Origin: Bacteroidota bacterium
Lineage (GTDB): Bacteria > Bacteroidota > Rhodothermia > Rhodothermales > Salinibacteraceae
Assembly: GCA_009908945.1 (NCBI GenBank)
Contig: JAAAOI010000153.1
Location: 1 to 51,946, forward strand
Length of the DNA: 51,946 bases
Direction of reading: 5' to 3'
Shown here: positions 17,688 to 26,711 of the stretch, in pieces
Layout: every line of letters begins with the position of its first letter
How positions within the stretch are numbered: position 1 is the first letter of the stretch
Notes under the pieces: model-generated
What the model saw: the letters and a program-made list of their open reading frames with translations, nothing else
Told to the model about the DNA's origin: nothing
Database searches by the model: none
Program-made: the position numbers and the translations under genes

Positions 17688-17884
17688 ACGAAAAGTAGTC
17701 GGTGAAAAACGGTTGTAAAAGATCCTATGCCGCGCTACGGGTTCCGTTCAGGGCGCCGCCTTCGTCTCCAAATCGCAGGGCGATCCTGTGGTGGTCAAGA
17801 CACCGGAAGCGCCGACTCCTCGCTGACGAGCCTCCTCGATTCTTCGTCTCCCCAACCTCCCCCCGGACGCCCATACGCAGCCCC

Positions 17885-19720
17885 CTACTCCACCGTCACG
17901 CTCTTCGCCAGGTTACGCGGCTGATCCACATGGCAGCCCCGCATCACGGCGATATGGTACGAGAGGAGTTGCAACGGAATAGAAGTTAGCAGGGGCGACA
18001 GAAATTCCTCTGTCTTGGGTACCCGGAGCACGTATTCGCAGAGGCGGTCCAGTTCGCCGTTGCCTTCGTCGGTAATGGCGATGACCGCGCCTTCCCGGGC
18101 GGCGACTTCTTCGATGTTCGAGATGATTTTGTCGTACGTCCGGTCGCGGAGTGCGGTGAAGACCACCGGCATGAACTTGTCGATGAGCGCGATCGGCCCG
18201 TGCTTCATCTCAGCCGCCGGGTAGCCCTCAGCGTGGATGTAGGAGATTTCTTTCAGCTTGAGCGCCCCTTCGAGCGCCACAGGAAAGTTATAGCCACGTC
18301 CAAGGTAGAGGAAGTTTTCGGCGTAGCGATATACCTTGGCCATCGCCTTGATCGTTTCGGACTGGTCCAGCACCGTCTGCACCTTCTCCGGAATGGCCTC
18401 GATGGCGTGCAGGTTGTGCGCGATTTCGGCCTGGCTCAGCGTGCGCCCCTCAGCCAGCTTCATCGAGAGCATGGCCAGCACCAGCACCTGCGCAGTGAAC
18501 GCCTTCGTCGAGGCCACGCCAATCTCGGGCCCGATGTGCAGGTACACCCCCGCATCCGTCTCACGGGCAATGGTAGAGCCTACCACGTTGCAGATGCCGA
18601 GCGTCAGTATACCCTGCCGTTTGGCTTCGCGGACGGCGGCCAGCGTATCGGCGGTTTCCCCGCTCTGGGAGATCACAATCACGACGTCGTCGTCGCGCAG
18701 GATGGGGTTGCGGTACCGAAACTCGCTGGCGTATTCCACCTCTACCGGTACGCGGGCAAACTCCTCAATGAGGTACTCGCCGACCAGGGCCGAGTGCCAG
18801 GAGGTCCCACATGCTGCAATGATGATGCGGTTGGCCGCGCGCAATTGGTCCATCACATCCATCAGCCCCCCCAGGACGACCCGCCCTTCGCTGGCCCGGA
18901 CGCGGCCCCGCATGCAGTCCCTGAGCGCTTTGGGCTGCTCCATAATTTCCTTTAGCATGAAGTGCTCGTACCCCTGCTTTTCGATCTGCTCGATGTCCCA
19001 CTGCAGTTCATGGACTTCCTTCTGCAGGGGCTGGTTGGCGATGGTACGGACTTCGTATCCACTGCGGCGGACGACGGCCATCTCGCCATCGTTCAGGTAG
19101 ACGACCTGCCGGGTGTGCTCAATGAGAGCGGAGGCATCAGAGGCGATGAAGTACTCCTGCTCGTTCACGCCCAGCAGCAGCGGGCTGCCGTTGCGAGCGG
19201 CCAGCAGCAGGTCGGGGTCCTCAGCCGAGACGAGGGCAATGCCGTACGTTCCGACCACCTTGGCGAGCGCCTGCGAGAGCGCTTCGGGCAGGTCCAGCTC
19301 CTGCTCCTTGCGCACGTAGTCAATCAGATGCACGAGCACTTCGGTGTCGGTTTCCGACGTAAACGGGTAGCCCTTCTCCTGCAATTGCTTCCGCAGGGTG
19401 GCATAATTTTCGATGATGCCGTTGTGCACGAGGGCAAAGGCGCCATCGCTGCTGGTGTGTGGGTGCGCGTTTTTATCATTCGGGAAGCCGTGGGTGGCCC
19501 AGCGCGTGTGGCCTACGCCCAGCGTACCCTGCACCCGTACGTTTTCCACGGCCTTGGCCAGGGCGCTCACCTTTCCCTTCTGCTTACGCACTACAAGGCT
19601 GTTGTCATCTACGATGGCCAGTCCAGCAGAATCGTAGCCGCGGTACTCAAGACGCTTCAGTCCCGTCAGCAGCAGATCGTCTGCTTGCTGCGGGCCAATG
19701 TATCCAACAATGCCACACAT
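17885..19720 (-). CDS. glmS: Glutamine-fructose-6-phosphate aminotransferase (isomerising)
   Basis: A 611-residue enzyme making glucosamine-6-phosphate for peptidoglycan and LPS. The N-terminal glutaminase domain begins MCGIVGYIG with nucleophile Cys2; HTRWATHG and GIIENY follow. Two SIS domains (about 285-430 and 455-600) carry ACGTSWHSALVGEY, SQSGETADTLAAV and GRGYNFPVALEGALKLKEI; the C terminus is PRNLAKSVTVE, as usual. It lies 38 nt downstream of the DAHP synthase gene and may be cotranscribed with it. I see no evidence of a glmS ribozyme upstream. Confidence 0.97.
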   Translation of the reverse strand: MCGIVGYIGPQQADDLLLTGLKRLEYRGYDSAGLAIVDDNSLVVRKQKGKVSALAKAVENVRVQGTLGVGHTRWATHGFPNDKNAHPHTSSDGAFALVHNGIIENYATLRKQLQEKGYPFTSETDTEVLVHLIDYVRKEQELDLPEALSQALAKVVGTYGIALVSAEDPDLLLAARNGSPLLLGVNEQEYFIASDASALIEHTRQVVYLNDGEMAVVRRSGYEVRTIANQPLQKEVHELQWDIEQIEKQGYEHFMLKEIMEQPKALRDCMRGRVRASEGRVVLGGLMDVMDQLRAANRIIIAACGTSWHSALVGEYLIEEFARVPVEVEYASEFRYRNPILRDDDVVIVISQSGETADTLAAVREAKRQGILTLGICNVVGSTIARETDAGVYLHIGPEIGVASTKAFTAQVLVLAMLSMKLAEGRTLSQAEIAHNLHAIEAIPEKVQTVLDQSETIKAMAKVYRYAENFLYLGRGYNFPVALEGALKLKEISYIHAEGYPAAEMKHGPIALIDKFMPVVFTALRDRTYDKIISNIEEVAAREGAVIAITDEGNGELDRLCEYVLRVPKTEEFLSPLLTSIPLQLLSYHIAVMRGCHVDQPRNLAKSVTVE

Positions 19721-19758
19721 AGAGGTAGGGGGAGCTTAGGTAAGAGGAGAAGCAGCGA

Positions 19759-20793
19759 TTAGGCCGAGATGTGAGCCGGGGCGACGTCCCGCCCGACCAC
19801 CTCGGCGAGGGCGCGGACGTGCGTCATGAGCTGCGCAAACTGGTCAAACGGCAGCGATTGGGGGCCATCGCTTTTGGCCAGCGAAGGATCGGGATGCACC
19901 TCCACCATGAGGCCATCGGCCCCGGCCGCTACGGCAGCGCGGGCCATCGGCAGGACGGCATCACGCCGGCCGGTGCCGTGGCTGGGGTCAACAAAGATCG
20001 GCAGATGGCTCTTCTGCTTCACCACCGGGATGGACGAGAGGTCGAGCGTGTTGCGGGTCGCCGTCTCGAAGGTGCGAATGCCGCGCTCGCACAGGATGAC
20101 GTCCGGGTTGCCGTGGGCGATCAGGTACTCGGCAGCCATCAGCCATTCTTCGATGGTCGCCGAGGCCCCGCGTTTCAGGAAGACCGGCTTCCCCGCATGC
20201 CCCAGTTCTTTTAGCAGATCGAAGTTTTGCATGTTGCGCGCGCCCACCTGGAAGATATCCGTGTACCGATGAATAACGTCTATCTTAGCAATATCCATCA
20301 CTTCGGTAATGACGCTAAGATCATGCCGGTCGCCGGCGGCGCGCAACAGCCGGAGCCCTTCCTCGCCCAGGCCCTGAAACGAGTACGGGGACGTCCGCGG
20401 CTTGAACGCGCCGCCCCGTAGCAGGGTGGCGCCATGGGCCGCCACATGGGCAGCCACGGCTTCCATCTGGTCCTCGTCTTCCACCGAGCATGGCCCAGCG
20501 ATGACAGTGAACGTGTCGCCTCCAACCGAGCGCCCGCCCACGTGAACGATCGTATCGTCCTGCTTCCAAGAGCGGCTTGCAAACTTGTAGGGCGAGGTGA
20601 CACGGTGCACATCGGCCACGCCCTCCAGCACTTGGATGTGGCGCACATCAAAGTCGGGCTTGACGCCGATGGCGCCGAGCACCGTCTGATTGACCCCGCT
20701 GGACCGGTGTACGTCGAACCCATAGCCATTCAGGCGTTCGATGACCTCTTCAATAGCAGGCTCGCCCGCATTGGGGCGCATGACAACAACCAT
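19759..20793 (-). CDS. 3-deoxy-7-phosphoheptulonate (DAHP) synthase, class I beta type
   Basis: A 344-residue enzyme for the first shikimate-pathway step (PEP plus erythrose-4-phosphate). An N-terminal ferredoxin-like regulatory domain (about 1-75, with GYGFDVHRSSGVNQTVLGAIG) precedes a KDO8P/DAHP barrel with AGPCSVEDEDQM, GGAFKPRTSPYSFQGLG, VGARNMQNFDLL, FLKRGASATIEEW, CERGIRTFE, DPSHGTGRRD and MVEVHPDP. The N-terminal domain is typical of Thermotoga-like, feedback-inhibited enzymes. The chosen start is ATG 20793 (MVVVMRPNAGE); an ATG at 20781 is also possible, and the frame runs to 20892 without homology. Usual symbols are aroF/aroG. Confidence 0.95.
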   Translation of the reverse strand: MVVVMRPNAGEPAIEEVIERLNGYGFDVHRSSGVNQTVLGAIGVKPDFDVRHIQVLEGVADVHRVTSPYKFASRSWKQDDTIVHVGGRSVGGDTFTVIAGPCSVEDEDQMEAVAAHVAAHGATLLRGGAFKPRTSPYSFQGLGEEGLRLLRAAGDRHDLSVITEVMDIAKIDVIHRYTDIFQVGARNMQNFDLLKELGHAGKPVFLKRGASATIEEWLMAAEYLIAHGNPDVILCERGIRTFETATRNTLDLSSIPVVKQKSHLPIFVDPSHGTGRRDAVLPMARAAVAAGADGLMVEVHPDPSLAKSDGPQSLPFDQFAQLMTHVRALAEVVGRDVAPAHISA

Positions 20794-20910
20794 AAGACTA
20801 CAGCAAGGTGGGTGATAGAAAACAGATAAAAAACAGTTCAGACGCCCCAGGGGATGCAGCAACCGGCGGTAGAACCAGCTACGGCGCCCCAAAAGTTTCG
20901 GCGGCGCACG

Positions 20911-21672
20911 CTACTGGTAGCGGTCGAGCTTAAACTTCTCCCCCAGGTACCGCTTGCGCACCTCTGGGTCCGCCACCAGCTCCTCGGCGGTGCCCGTCTT
21001 CAGGATTTGGCCCTCGTAGAGCAGATAGGCACGGTCGGTGATGGCCAGCGTCTCGTGCACGTTGTGATCGGTGATGAGCACGCCAATGCCCCGCGTCTTG
21101 AGCTCCGCCACGATAGCCTGGATGTCTTCCACCGCAATGGGATCCACTCCGGCAAACGGCTCATCCAGCAGAAAGAAACGCGGCTTGACGGCCAGCGCGC
21201 GGGCAATCTCAGTACGGCGGCGCTCGCCACCCGAGAGCATGTATCCCTTCGAGGTGCGCACGCGCTCCAGGCCAAACTCGCCCAAAAGTTGCTCCACCCG
21301 GGCCCGTCGTTCCTGCTTGTCCAGCTCCTGAAACTCCAGCACTGCACTGATATTTTGCTCTACCGTGAGGTGTTGAAAGACCGACGACTCCTGCGCCAGA
21401 TAGCCAATGCCCAGACGGGCGCGCTTGTACATGGGGAGCCGGGTGATGTCGCGGCTCCCCAGCCGCACCCGCCCTTCGCTGGGCCGCACCATGCCCACGA
21501 TCATGTAAAACGTGGTGGTCTTACCGGCTCCATTGGGCCCCAGCAGGCCGACGATCTCGCCCTCGTCTACCTGCAGGTGGACATCCTGGACGACGGGCAC
21601 ACGCTTGTAGCGTTTGGTCAGGCCCTCCGCGTGTAGCGTCACAGAATTGGGCGTAGGCGTGGGTTCTTTCAT
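20911..21672 (-). CDS. lptB: LPS export ABC transporter ATP-binding protein LptB
   Basis: A 253-residue ABC ATPase that powers lipopolysaccharide extraction with LptF and LptG. Motifs: Walker A in [17 protein letters not shown]-loop near [12 protein letters not shown] signature [16 protein letters not shown], Walker B with [16 protein letters not shown], and the switch His in [11 protein letters not shown]. The FAGVDP sequence and the NVHETL loop are LptB-like. It follows the OstA-like gene by 42 nt and closes an lptC-ostA-lptB unit. The lptF/G genes are not in the window. Confidence 0.95.
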   Translation of the reverse strand: MKEPTPTPNSVTLHAEGLTKRYKRVPVVQDVHLQVDEGEIVGLLGPNGAGKTTTFYMIVGMVRPSEGRVRLGSRDITRLPMYKRARLGIGYLAQESSVFQHLTVEQNISAVLEFQELDKQERRARVEQLLGEFGLERVRTSKGYMLSGGERRRTEIARALAVKPRFFLLDEPFAGVDPIAVEDIQAIVAELKTRGIGVLITDHNVHETLAITDRAYLLYEGQILKTGTAEELVADPEVRKRYLGEKFKLDRYQ

Positions 21673-21714
21673 AGCAGTGGAGCGAGGGAGCCGAGGGGCA
21701 GGAAGCCTAACGCG

Positions 21715-23700
21715 CTACGGGGCGTCCGTGTCCGGTGGAGCGTCGTTCGGCGGCGGATTCGATGGCGGCGGATTCGATGGCGGCGCGTCGGGCCTGGGCA
21801 AGGGGACTTCACCGGGAGGAGCGAGCGGCATGTCGTCTGGCAGTTCCGGGAGGGGCGTCCCATCGAGCACGCCGCGGCGGAGCCAGTGATGCGGGGGTGG
21901 CGGGCGGTCGGGGAGCAGCTTGCCGGCGAGGTACATAAAGAGTTGCACGCGCTGCTCTGGCACCGCATTCAGCAGCGCGGCCTGCGTGGGCCGGAGCTCC
22001 GGCAGCCACAGGAAGCCGTCCAGTTCCAGCGGATCCGGCACAAGCTCTTCTTCCCAGTATTGCCCCTCGATGTTCGGCGCGAAGTGGATGTATTTTAACT
22101 CGTCGCCCTCGAACCGAAAGAAGCTCGCGTCGGCCCGTACGCGGAGGGCGCCATCGGGGGCACCTGCTTCGGTGTGCCGATGGTACACAGCCGCCGCGTT
22201 GGGCCAGACGTCGAAAGCGCGCATCGAATCGGGGGTGCTGATGCCCTCTAACTGGCGCCCGCGCAGTTGATGGATGCGCTGCGTGGTGCTGTCGAGCTGC
22301 GCCAGGAAGACGTGCCCGCGGCCAAAGATCGAGTCCACGGGGGCGCCCCCGCCGCTCCGCACGCGGATGGTGTCGGCGCTCATCTGCGACTCCTCAAACC
22401 ACCCGACGGGGTCCCGAAAGAGGCGGGCCTCCTCCAGCGGCTCCTCGGCCTCATGGCCGCGATCTGGGGAGAGGGGCGTCAGCGGCAGCGGGGACGCCCC
22501 TGCTGGCGGCGGCTCCTGTTCCGCTCGGCCGGCGGCCGTGGTGTCGGCGGCCGTGGCGGCGGAAGAACGGGAGGCGGCGGCATCCGCCGATGTGGTGGTA
22601 TCCGGCGCCGTATCCGCGGCGGTCGCTGCTGGCGCTCCGGTGCGTATCGCCTCGGGGGAGGCATCCGCCAGTAGGGCCTCCAGCGTATCCGCATCCGGCG
22701 GCGCATCGCCCGGCACCGGGAAGTAGCCGGGCTGGTAGCGGTCGTACACCGCCGAGTCGGCTACCGCGGCAAAGTCGGCCTGCCACGACTGCACCTCGCC
22801 CCGCCCGATGATTTGGCGGTGGCCTTCCTTTTCTTGCGTGTACAACCAGTCGGCGCGGAGCATCAAAGTGTCCAGCTGGTCGTCTTCATAGCGGAGCTGG
22901 TAGACGAGCGCGCGGCCCTCCACCCGGCTGCGCTGTTGCTTGTCGTCATTGTAGGCATAGTCGCCCAGCAGGTAGGTGCGCGTGAGCGAGTCGGCGGGCG
23001 TCTCCTCCTGGCCCTCATCCCGCTCAAAGCGCTCGATCAGCACCCGGCCGTAGGCATGCGAGATCTCCTCTTCTCTGTAGAAGCGAACAGCGTCCGCCTG
23101 CAGGAACGTGTCGTCGCTCGTAAGCTGCACAAGCCCGGCAAAATCCGCCCGGCTCTCGTCCGAGTAGTAGGTGCCGGCCAGGCTGGTGAGCGTTGAGGTG
23201 GTATCGACCAGCGTGACGCCCTGCATGAAGTCGGTGCGCTTCTCGTCGGTGAAGTGCAGGGCGGCGGGGGCAAAGACCCGGACCTCGCCGTCGGACAGCT
23301 CCACCCGGCCCAGCGCCTCGCCCACCTTCGAGCGACGATTGTAGAAGACGGTGTCGGCGCGAAGCGAGTCGCCCTGATCTGCGATTAGCACGTTGTCGAA
23401 GAAGAAAATCTCGTCGCGATCCAGGTATTGCACCGCACGATCGGATTGCAGGTAGGTACTGTCCTGCAGCAAACGCACGTTGCCCTGCAGGTAGCGTACC
23501 CGCTCCTCATTTTCGATGCGCTGCTCCACGCGTTCCACACAACATTGGATAAAGACCTGCTGCACGCCCTCTTCCGTCTCCTGGGCGTGCGCGTTCCCCA
23601 TCCCCCCCACCAGGAACAGCAGAGCCACGGCCGCCCCCCACAGTGCGCGGGCTCCGCGGCGCGCTGAGACCGATCGATATGGCAAGGGGGGCTGTTTCAC
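21715..23700 (-). CDS. OstA/LptA-like periplasmic LPS-transport protein, extended
   Basis: A 661-residue protein. After a signal peptide (about 1-40, ending AHAQ) comes an OstA/LptA-like beta-jellyroll region (about 48-300) with repeated strands such as VRYLQGNVRLLQDSTYLQSDRAV and LSDGEVRVFAP. A low-complexity Ala/Asp/Thr-rich linker (about 350-395) follows, then a second OstA-like stretch (about 440-560), and a Pro/Asn/Asp-rich tail (about 625-661). It is more than three times the length of E. coli LptA (185 residues). It may be a periplasmic bridge or part of an LptD-like protein, but lacks a visible LptD barrel. The start is GTG 23700, overlapping the lptC stop by 4 nt, so translation is probably coupled. 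Confidence 0.82.
   Translation of the reverse strand: MKQPPLPYRSVSARRGARALWGAAVALLFLVGGMGNAHAQETEEGVQQVFIQCCVERVEQRIENEERVRYLQGNVRLLQDSTYLQSDRAVQYLDRDEIFFFDNVLIADQGDSLRADTVFYNRRSKVGEALGRVELSDGEVRVFAPAALHFTDEKRTDFMQGVTLVDTTSTLTSLAGTYYSDESRADFAGLVQLTSDDTFLQADAVRFYREEEISHAYGRVLIERFERDEGQEETPADSLTRTYLLGDYAYNDDKQQRSRVEGRALVYQLRYEDDQLDTLMLRADWLYTQEKEGHRQIIGRGEVQSWQADFAAVADSAVYDRYQPGYFPVPGDAPPDADTLEALLADASPEAIRTGAPAATAADTAPDTTTSADAAASRSSAATAADTTAAGRAEQEPPPAGASPLPLTPLSPDRGHEAEEPLEEARLFRDPVGWFEESQMSADTIRVRSGGGAPVDSIFGRGHVFLAQLDSTTQRIHQLRGRQLEGISTPDSMRAFDVWPNAAAVYHRHTEAGAPDGALRVRADASFFRFEGDELKYIHFAPNIEGQYWEEELVPDPLELDGFLWLPELRPTQAALLNAVPEQRVQLFMYLAGKLLPDRPPPPHHWLRRGVLDGTPLPELPDDMPLAPPGEVPLPRPDAPPSNPPPSNPPPNDAPPDTDAP
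21751..21780. repeat. Two exact 15-bp tandem repeats in the OstA-like gene tail
   Basis: The 15-bp unit cggcggattcgatgg is repeated exactly at 21751-21765 and 21766-21780. It codes for SNPPP in the Pro-rich C-terminal tail, in frame, so copy-number changes would lengthen or shorten the tail without a frameshift. Confidence 0.8.
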
Positions 23701-24338
23701 TCTGTATCCTCTATGTTCTCCATGTCCTCAGCACCGTCTGCATCTGGCCGATCGTTTGTTAGGGTAACCTGCCCGGTCACGCGGCTGATTTCGTACGTTT
23801 GTAGCGTTTCATCGCCTTCCAGTTCGTAGCCCTCGACCTGCTCGGTAGGCGTGCGCAGTCGCACGAAGCCCGGCGCCTGCAGCCGCTGTGCTTCTTCATC
23901 CCAGATCAGAAACTCCGTTTCCAGCAGGCGCTCTTCTGTGGATTGTACCCGCACATCGCCGTCAGCCTCCATCCGCCGGTCGTCCGTGTAGTAGTAAAAC
24001 CGGTTGGCCGTGACGGTCGCCGTGGAGTCGCCTGCCTCATCGAAGAGGAAGGCGACGGCTTGCTCTGCCTGGCTATCGCGGTCGTGCTGCAGCAGTGTGT
24101 ACGTGCTGTCGTGGTCGAACACCGCCATGTAGCCGGCTTCGACGTGCAGGCGGGTACGGCTCGCCTCCTCGCCCCGCAGCACCTGCGATACGGTGTAGCG
24201 CACGTCCCAACTTTCCTGGGTGGGGCGCTCGGCCGGATCTGTTTCTTCCACTGCTGCAGGGGGGCCTTCACGCTGCTCGCAGGCCCCCAGGGCCGTGCTC
24301 AGCAGGAGCAGGAAGAACATATGAAGCAGGGGGCGCAT
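23697..24338 (-). CDS. lptC: LptC-like LPS-transport protein, predicted lipoprotein
   Basis: A 213-residue protein. The start at 24338 (MRPLLHMFFLLLLST) gives a signal ending in lipobox LGAC, so it is predicted to be a lipoprotein rather than the bitopic form of E. coli. The mature part (about 45-190) has the LptC beta-fold pattern: WDVRYTVSQVLRGE, VFDHDSTYTLLQ, ATVTANRFYYYTDDRRMEADGDVRVQSTEERLLETE, where intermediate and final strands match LptC/YrbK. An acidic tail follows. It overlaps the OstA-like gene by 4 nt and is the first gene of lptC-ostA-lptB. The frame continues upstream to 24464 without homology. Confidence 0.85.
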   Translation of the reverse strand: MRPLLHMFFLLLLSTALGACEQREGPPAAVEETDPAERPTQESWDVRYTVSQVLRGEEASRTRLHVEAGYMAVFDHDSTYTLLQHDRDSQAEQAVAFLFDEAGDSTATVTANRFYYYTDDRRMEADGDVRVQSTEERLLETEFLIWDEEAQRLQAPGFVRLRTPTEQVEGYELEGDETLQTYEISRVTGQVTLTNDRPDADGAEDMENIEDTE

Positions 24339-24755
24339 GCCAGCCGGAGGTGAAAAAGCGGTAGAAAAGGCGATGTAAAAGGGAAGCGCCAATGATTCGG
24401 GGCGCTCGAAGGGTCCGGCCCGGCGATAGGTGCAGGGCGGGCCGCGGCGTAGGCTGTGCAACAAAACATACCGGCAGGGGTGGACGCGCCACCATTTTGG
24501 CCGGTCGGAGTGCCTTTGGCTCAGACAACAGACCGTCCACTACCCTGTGAAGTTCAGACGCCCAATGGCTGCTTTGCCTACTGGTAGCGCCCGGGGCTTT
24601 TTTCTGATGCTAAAATTGTTAGTTTAGAGGGGCCGTACGGGAGAGGCACACCGGTGTTAAAGTTACACGCTACCAACCGATACCCGTGCTGTACCCACGC
24701 AACGTGCCATGCACTACCCCACTGCACCCGTGTACTTAGATCGACCCACTGCACC
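24339..24755. other. Divergent intergenic region, lptC and STAS promoters
   Basis: A 417-nt gap between divergent gene starts. Most is GC-rich, but 24597-24630 is a clear AT-rich stretch (with six or more T and then TAAAATTGTTAGTTTAG) that probably holds the promoter of the plus-strand partner-switching operon. The 126 nt next to lptC have no clear signal. No gene with the local codon bias is seen here. Confidence 0.45.
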
Positions 24756-25094
24756 ATGAGCCTTGAGTTAAAAACGCATAACGAAGAAACGGTTATTGTG
24801 CGCATAGGCAAAGCCCTGGATTTCAGGAATGCCTCCGATTTTAAAGCGCAGTGCCAAGAGCAGGTGCAAGAGGGAGCCCGCAACTTTATATTGGACTTCT
24901 CCGACACCGGTATTCTGGACTCTACCGGGCTGGGCTCTATCTTTTCGCTGTACCGGCAGGTCTCCCCGCTGAACGGCCAGGTGGTCTTTGCTTCCGTCTC
25001 GCGCCCGGTACAGGTGGTGGTGCAATTGACCCGTACGTACAAGGTTTTTCGCCAATTCCCCTCCGTGGAAGCAGCCCAAGACACCCTCGCGTAG
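24756..25094 (+). CDS. STAS-domain anti-sigma factor antagonist
   Basis: A 112-residue single STAS domain like SpoIIAA/RsbV. The phosphorylatable serine is Ser56 in ILDSTGLGSIF. In these systems the unphosphorylated antagonist binds the anti-sigma kinase and frees its partner; phosphorylation by the kinase turns it off and a PP2C phosphatase restores it. The kinase follows after 38 nt and the phosphatase after that, so the whole switch is in one operon. The start is ATG 24756 (MSLELKTHNE); the frame is open to 24654 without homology. Confidence 0.92.
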   Translation: MSLELKTHNEETVIVRIGKALDFRNASDFKAQCQEQVQEGARNFILDFSDTGILDSTGLGSIFSLYRQVSPLNGQVVFASVSRPVQVVVQLTRTYKVFRQFPSVEAAQDTLA

Positions 25095-25132
25095 TTTTTC
25101 CTTCCCTGCCCTTCTCGTGGTCGTTGTGCCCC

Positions 25133-25588
25133 ATGCTGGCTGAACACCATACGTTTTGTGATCTCGATGCCCTGATCGATCAGGTGCACCACCTGTTTAC
25201 GCAGTGGGAACGTGACGAACGGTTCGCTCCTTCCCTGGGCGTAGATGACCTGCACCGCCTCAAGCTGGCCGTCCACGAATGGCTGGCGAACCTGGTACAG
25301 CACGCTCACTTCAACGGCCACGATCCCGTGATAAGCCTGTCCGTCGAAGTACAGGACGATGGCATCCAGTGCACCATTAGCGACAATTCCGACGGCTTTA
25401 ACCTGGATGACGAATTGACGCTCCGCTCCACCTCGCTGGAGTCACTGCCTGAGCGCGGCATGGGCCTGTTGATGCTACAGGCCTGCACGAAACGCCTGTC
25501 CTATACACGCGTGCAGGGCTCCGTACAAAAATTAGAATTCGTCGTCTCTACTCAAGACAATCCATGGCTGAAAATTCAATTCTCATAG
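25133..25588 (+). CDS. RsbW/SpoIIAB-like anti-sigma factor serine kinase
   Basis: A 151-residue GHKL-type ATPase. The N-box is LAVHEWLANLVQHA (Glu49, Asn53), the G1 box DNSDGFN (Asp84, Gly88), and the G2 box ERGMGLLML. These proteins bind and inhibit a sigma factor or another target and phosphorylate the STAS antagonist. No sigma factor gene is nearby, so the target is unknown. The start at 25133 (MLAEHHTFCD) fits the domain; the frame runs on to 24851 through the STAS gene in a different phase. Its end overlaps the next gene by 25 nt. Confidence 0.9.
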   Translation: MLAEHHTFCDLDALIDQVHHLFTQWERDERFAPSLGVDDLHRLKLAVHEWLANLVQHAHFNGHDPVISLSVEVQDDGIQCTISDNSDGFNLDDELTLRSTSLESLPERGMGLLMLQACTKRLSYTRVQGSVQKLEFVVSTQDNPWLKIQFS

Positions 25589-26673
25589 TAGAGGACGAAC
25601 GCACGCTGCGGCGCCTGCTGGAGTACCGGCTGGGCAAGACGTATCAGGTGCGCACGGCCGCCAACGGCGAAGAAGCCCTCGACCGCGTGCACGAGGAGGC
25701 CCCCGACCTCATTGTGTCGGATATCATGATGCCAAAGATGGACGGTTTCGCCCTGCAGGATGCCCTCTCCCAGGAGAAGGCAACCCGCGCCATTCCCTTC
25801 ATCTTTCTCACAGCAAAAGCCGACGAGACCAGCAAGCAGCGCGGCATGCGGACCGGAGTCGATGACTACATCACCAAGCCGTTTGACATCGACCAACTGC
25901 TGTCTCGCATCGACCGGCTGCTGGAGCGGGCCAACGTGTACCAGTCGCAGCTCGACGCCAAGCTGGGGCAAGATTTTTCCGAGCGCCTTATGCCCAAGCG
26001 CATGCCGGAAGAGCCGGGCTACCATGCGACCTTTTACAACAAGCCGCGCGAGTATGGTGGGGGCGACATCTTCGATTGGAAAAGAGCCGGCGATGACTAC
26101 TTCTTTACCCTCGGCGACGTGATGGGCAAGGGGCTGCAGGCCAAGTTCTATGCTTTTAGCTTCTTAGGCTACGTGCGCAGCAGCCTCAAGGCCATGATGG
26201 AGTCGACCCGGTCCCCGGCCAAGCTGATGCAGAAAATCAACCAGGTGTTGGTCGAAGATGAGGTGATGGAAAACACGTTTGCCTCCCTCCTCCTCATCCG
26301 ATGGAACCCCAAACGCCACGAGCTCACCTACGCAAACGCGGGCCACTGCCGCCCGGTGCTCGTCACGGATAACGGACCTGAGCTCATCACGTATAGCGAC
26401 ATGATCCTTGGGTTGAAAGGCGATACCGAATATCAGGACTCGACCCTCACCATCCCGCCAGGGGCGGCCTTTATGGCCTACACCGATGGGCTGATGGAAC
26501 AGCAAACCCCCGATGGTACGATGCTCGGCGAGGAAGGCGTGATGACGTGCACGGAACACCTTCACACGGCTGACGCCCCCATCGACGAGTTGCTACAGCG
26601 CGTGCTTGACGCCAGCCATAACGACATCTTTGATGACGATATTCTGGTGTTCTGGCTGCAGCGCAACGCGTAA
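25564..26673 (+). CDS. Response regulator with PP2C-type (SpoIIE/RsbU-like) phosphatase output
   Basis: A 369-residue two-domain protein. The receiver domain (1-125) has ILIVEDERTLRRLL, phosphoacceptor Asp53 in LIVSDIMMPKMDG, Thr in IFLTAKAD and Lys in YITKPFD. The PP2C-type phosphatase (about 150-367) keeps metal-binding positions in GGGDIFDW, TLGDVMGKG, YANAGHCRPVL, MAYTDGLMEQ and FDDDILVFW. It should dephosphorylate the STAS antagonist encoded upstream when its receiver is phosphorylated, linking a two-component signal to partner switching. It overlaps the kinase gene by 25 nt, which implies coupled translation. The cognate histidine kinase is not adjacent. Confidence 0.94.
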   Translation: MAENSILIVEDERTLRRLLEYRLGKTYQVRTAANGEEALDRVHEEAPDLIVSDIMMPKMDGFALQDALSQEKATRAIPFIFLTAKADETSKQRGMRTGVDDYITKPFDIDQLLSRIDRLLERANVYQSQLDAKLGQDFSERLMPKRMPEEPGYHATFYNKPREYGGGDIFDWKRAGDDYFFTLGDVMGKGLQAKFYAFSFLGYVRSSLKAMMESTRSPAKLMQKINQVLVEDEVMENTFASLLLIRWNPKRHELTYANAGHCRPVLVTDNGPELITYSDMILGLKGDTEYQDSTLTIPPGAAFMAYTDGLMEQQTPDGTMLGEEGVMTCTEHLHTADAPIDELLQRVLDASHNDIFDDDILVFWLQRNA

Positions 26674-26711
26674 CCTCGTCCTCCGGCGCTCGTGCACTGG
26701 CCGCCGCACGC

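Noticed and set aside
17688-17884. Possible RNA gene or glmS regulatory element in the prfA-glmS gap
   Set aside because: The 197-nt stretch has no tRNA-like arms, no strong hairpin with a U-tract and no coding bias; it also lies downstream of glmS, so a glmS ribozyme would not be expected there.
24851-25132. N-terminal extension of the anti-sigma kinase frame
   Set aside because: It overlaps the STAS gene in another phase; the kinase homology begins at the ATG at 25133.
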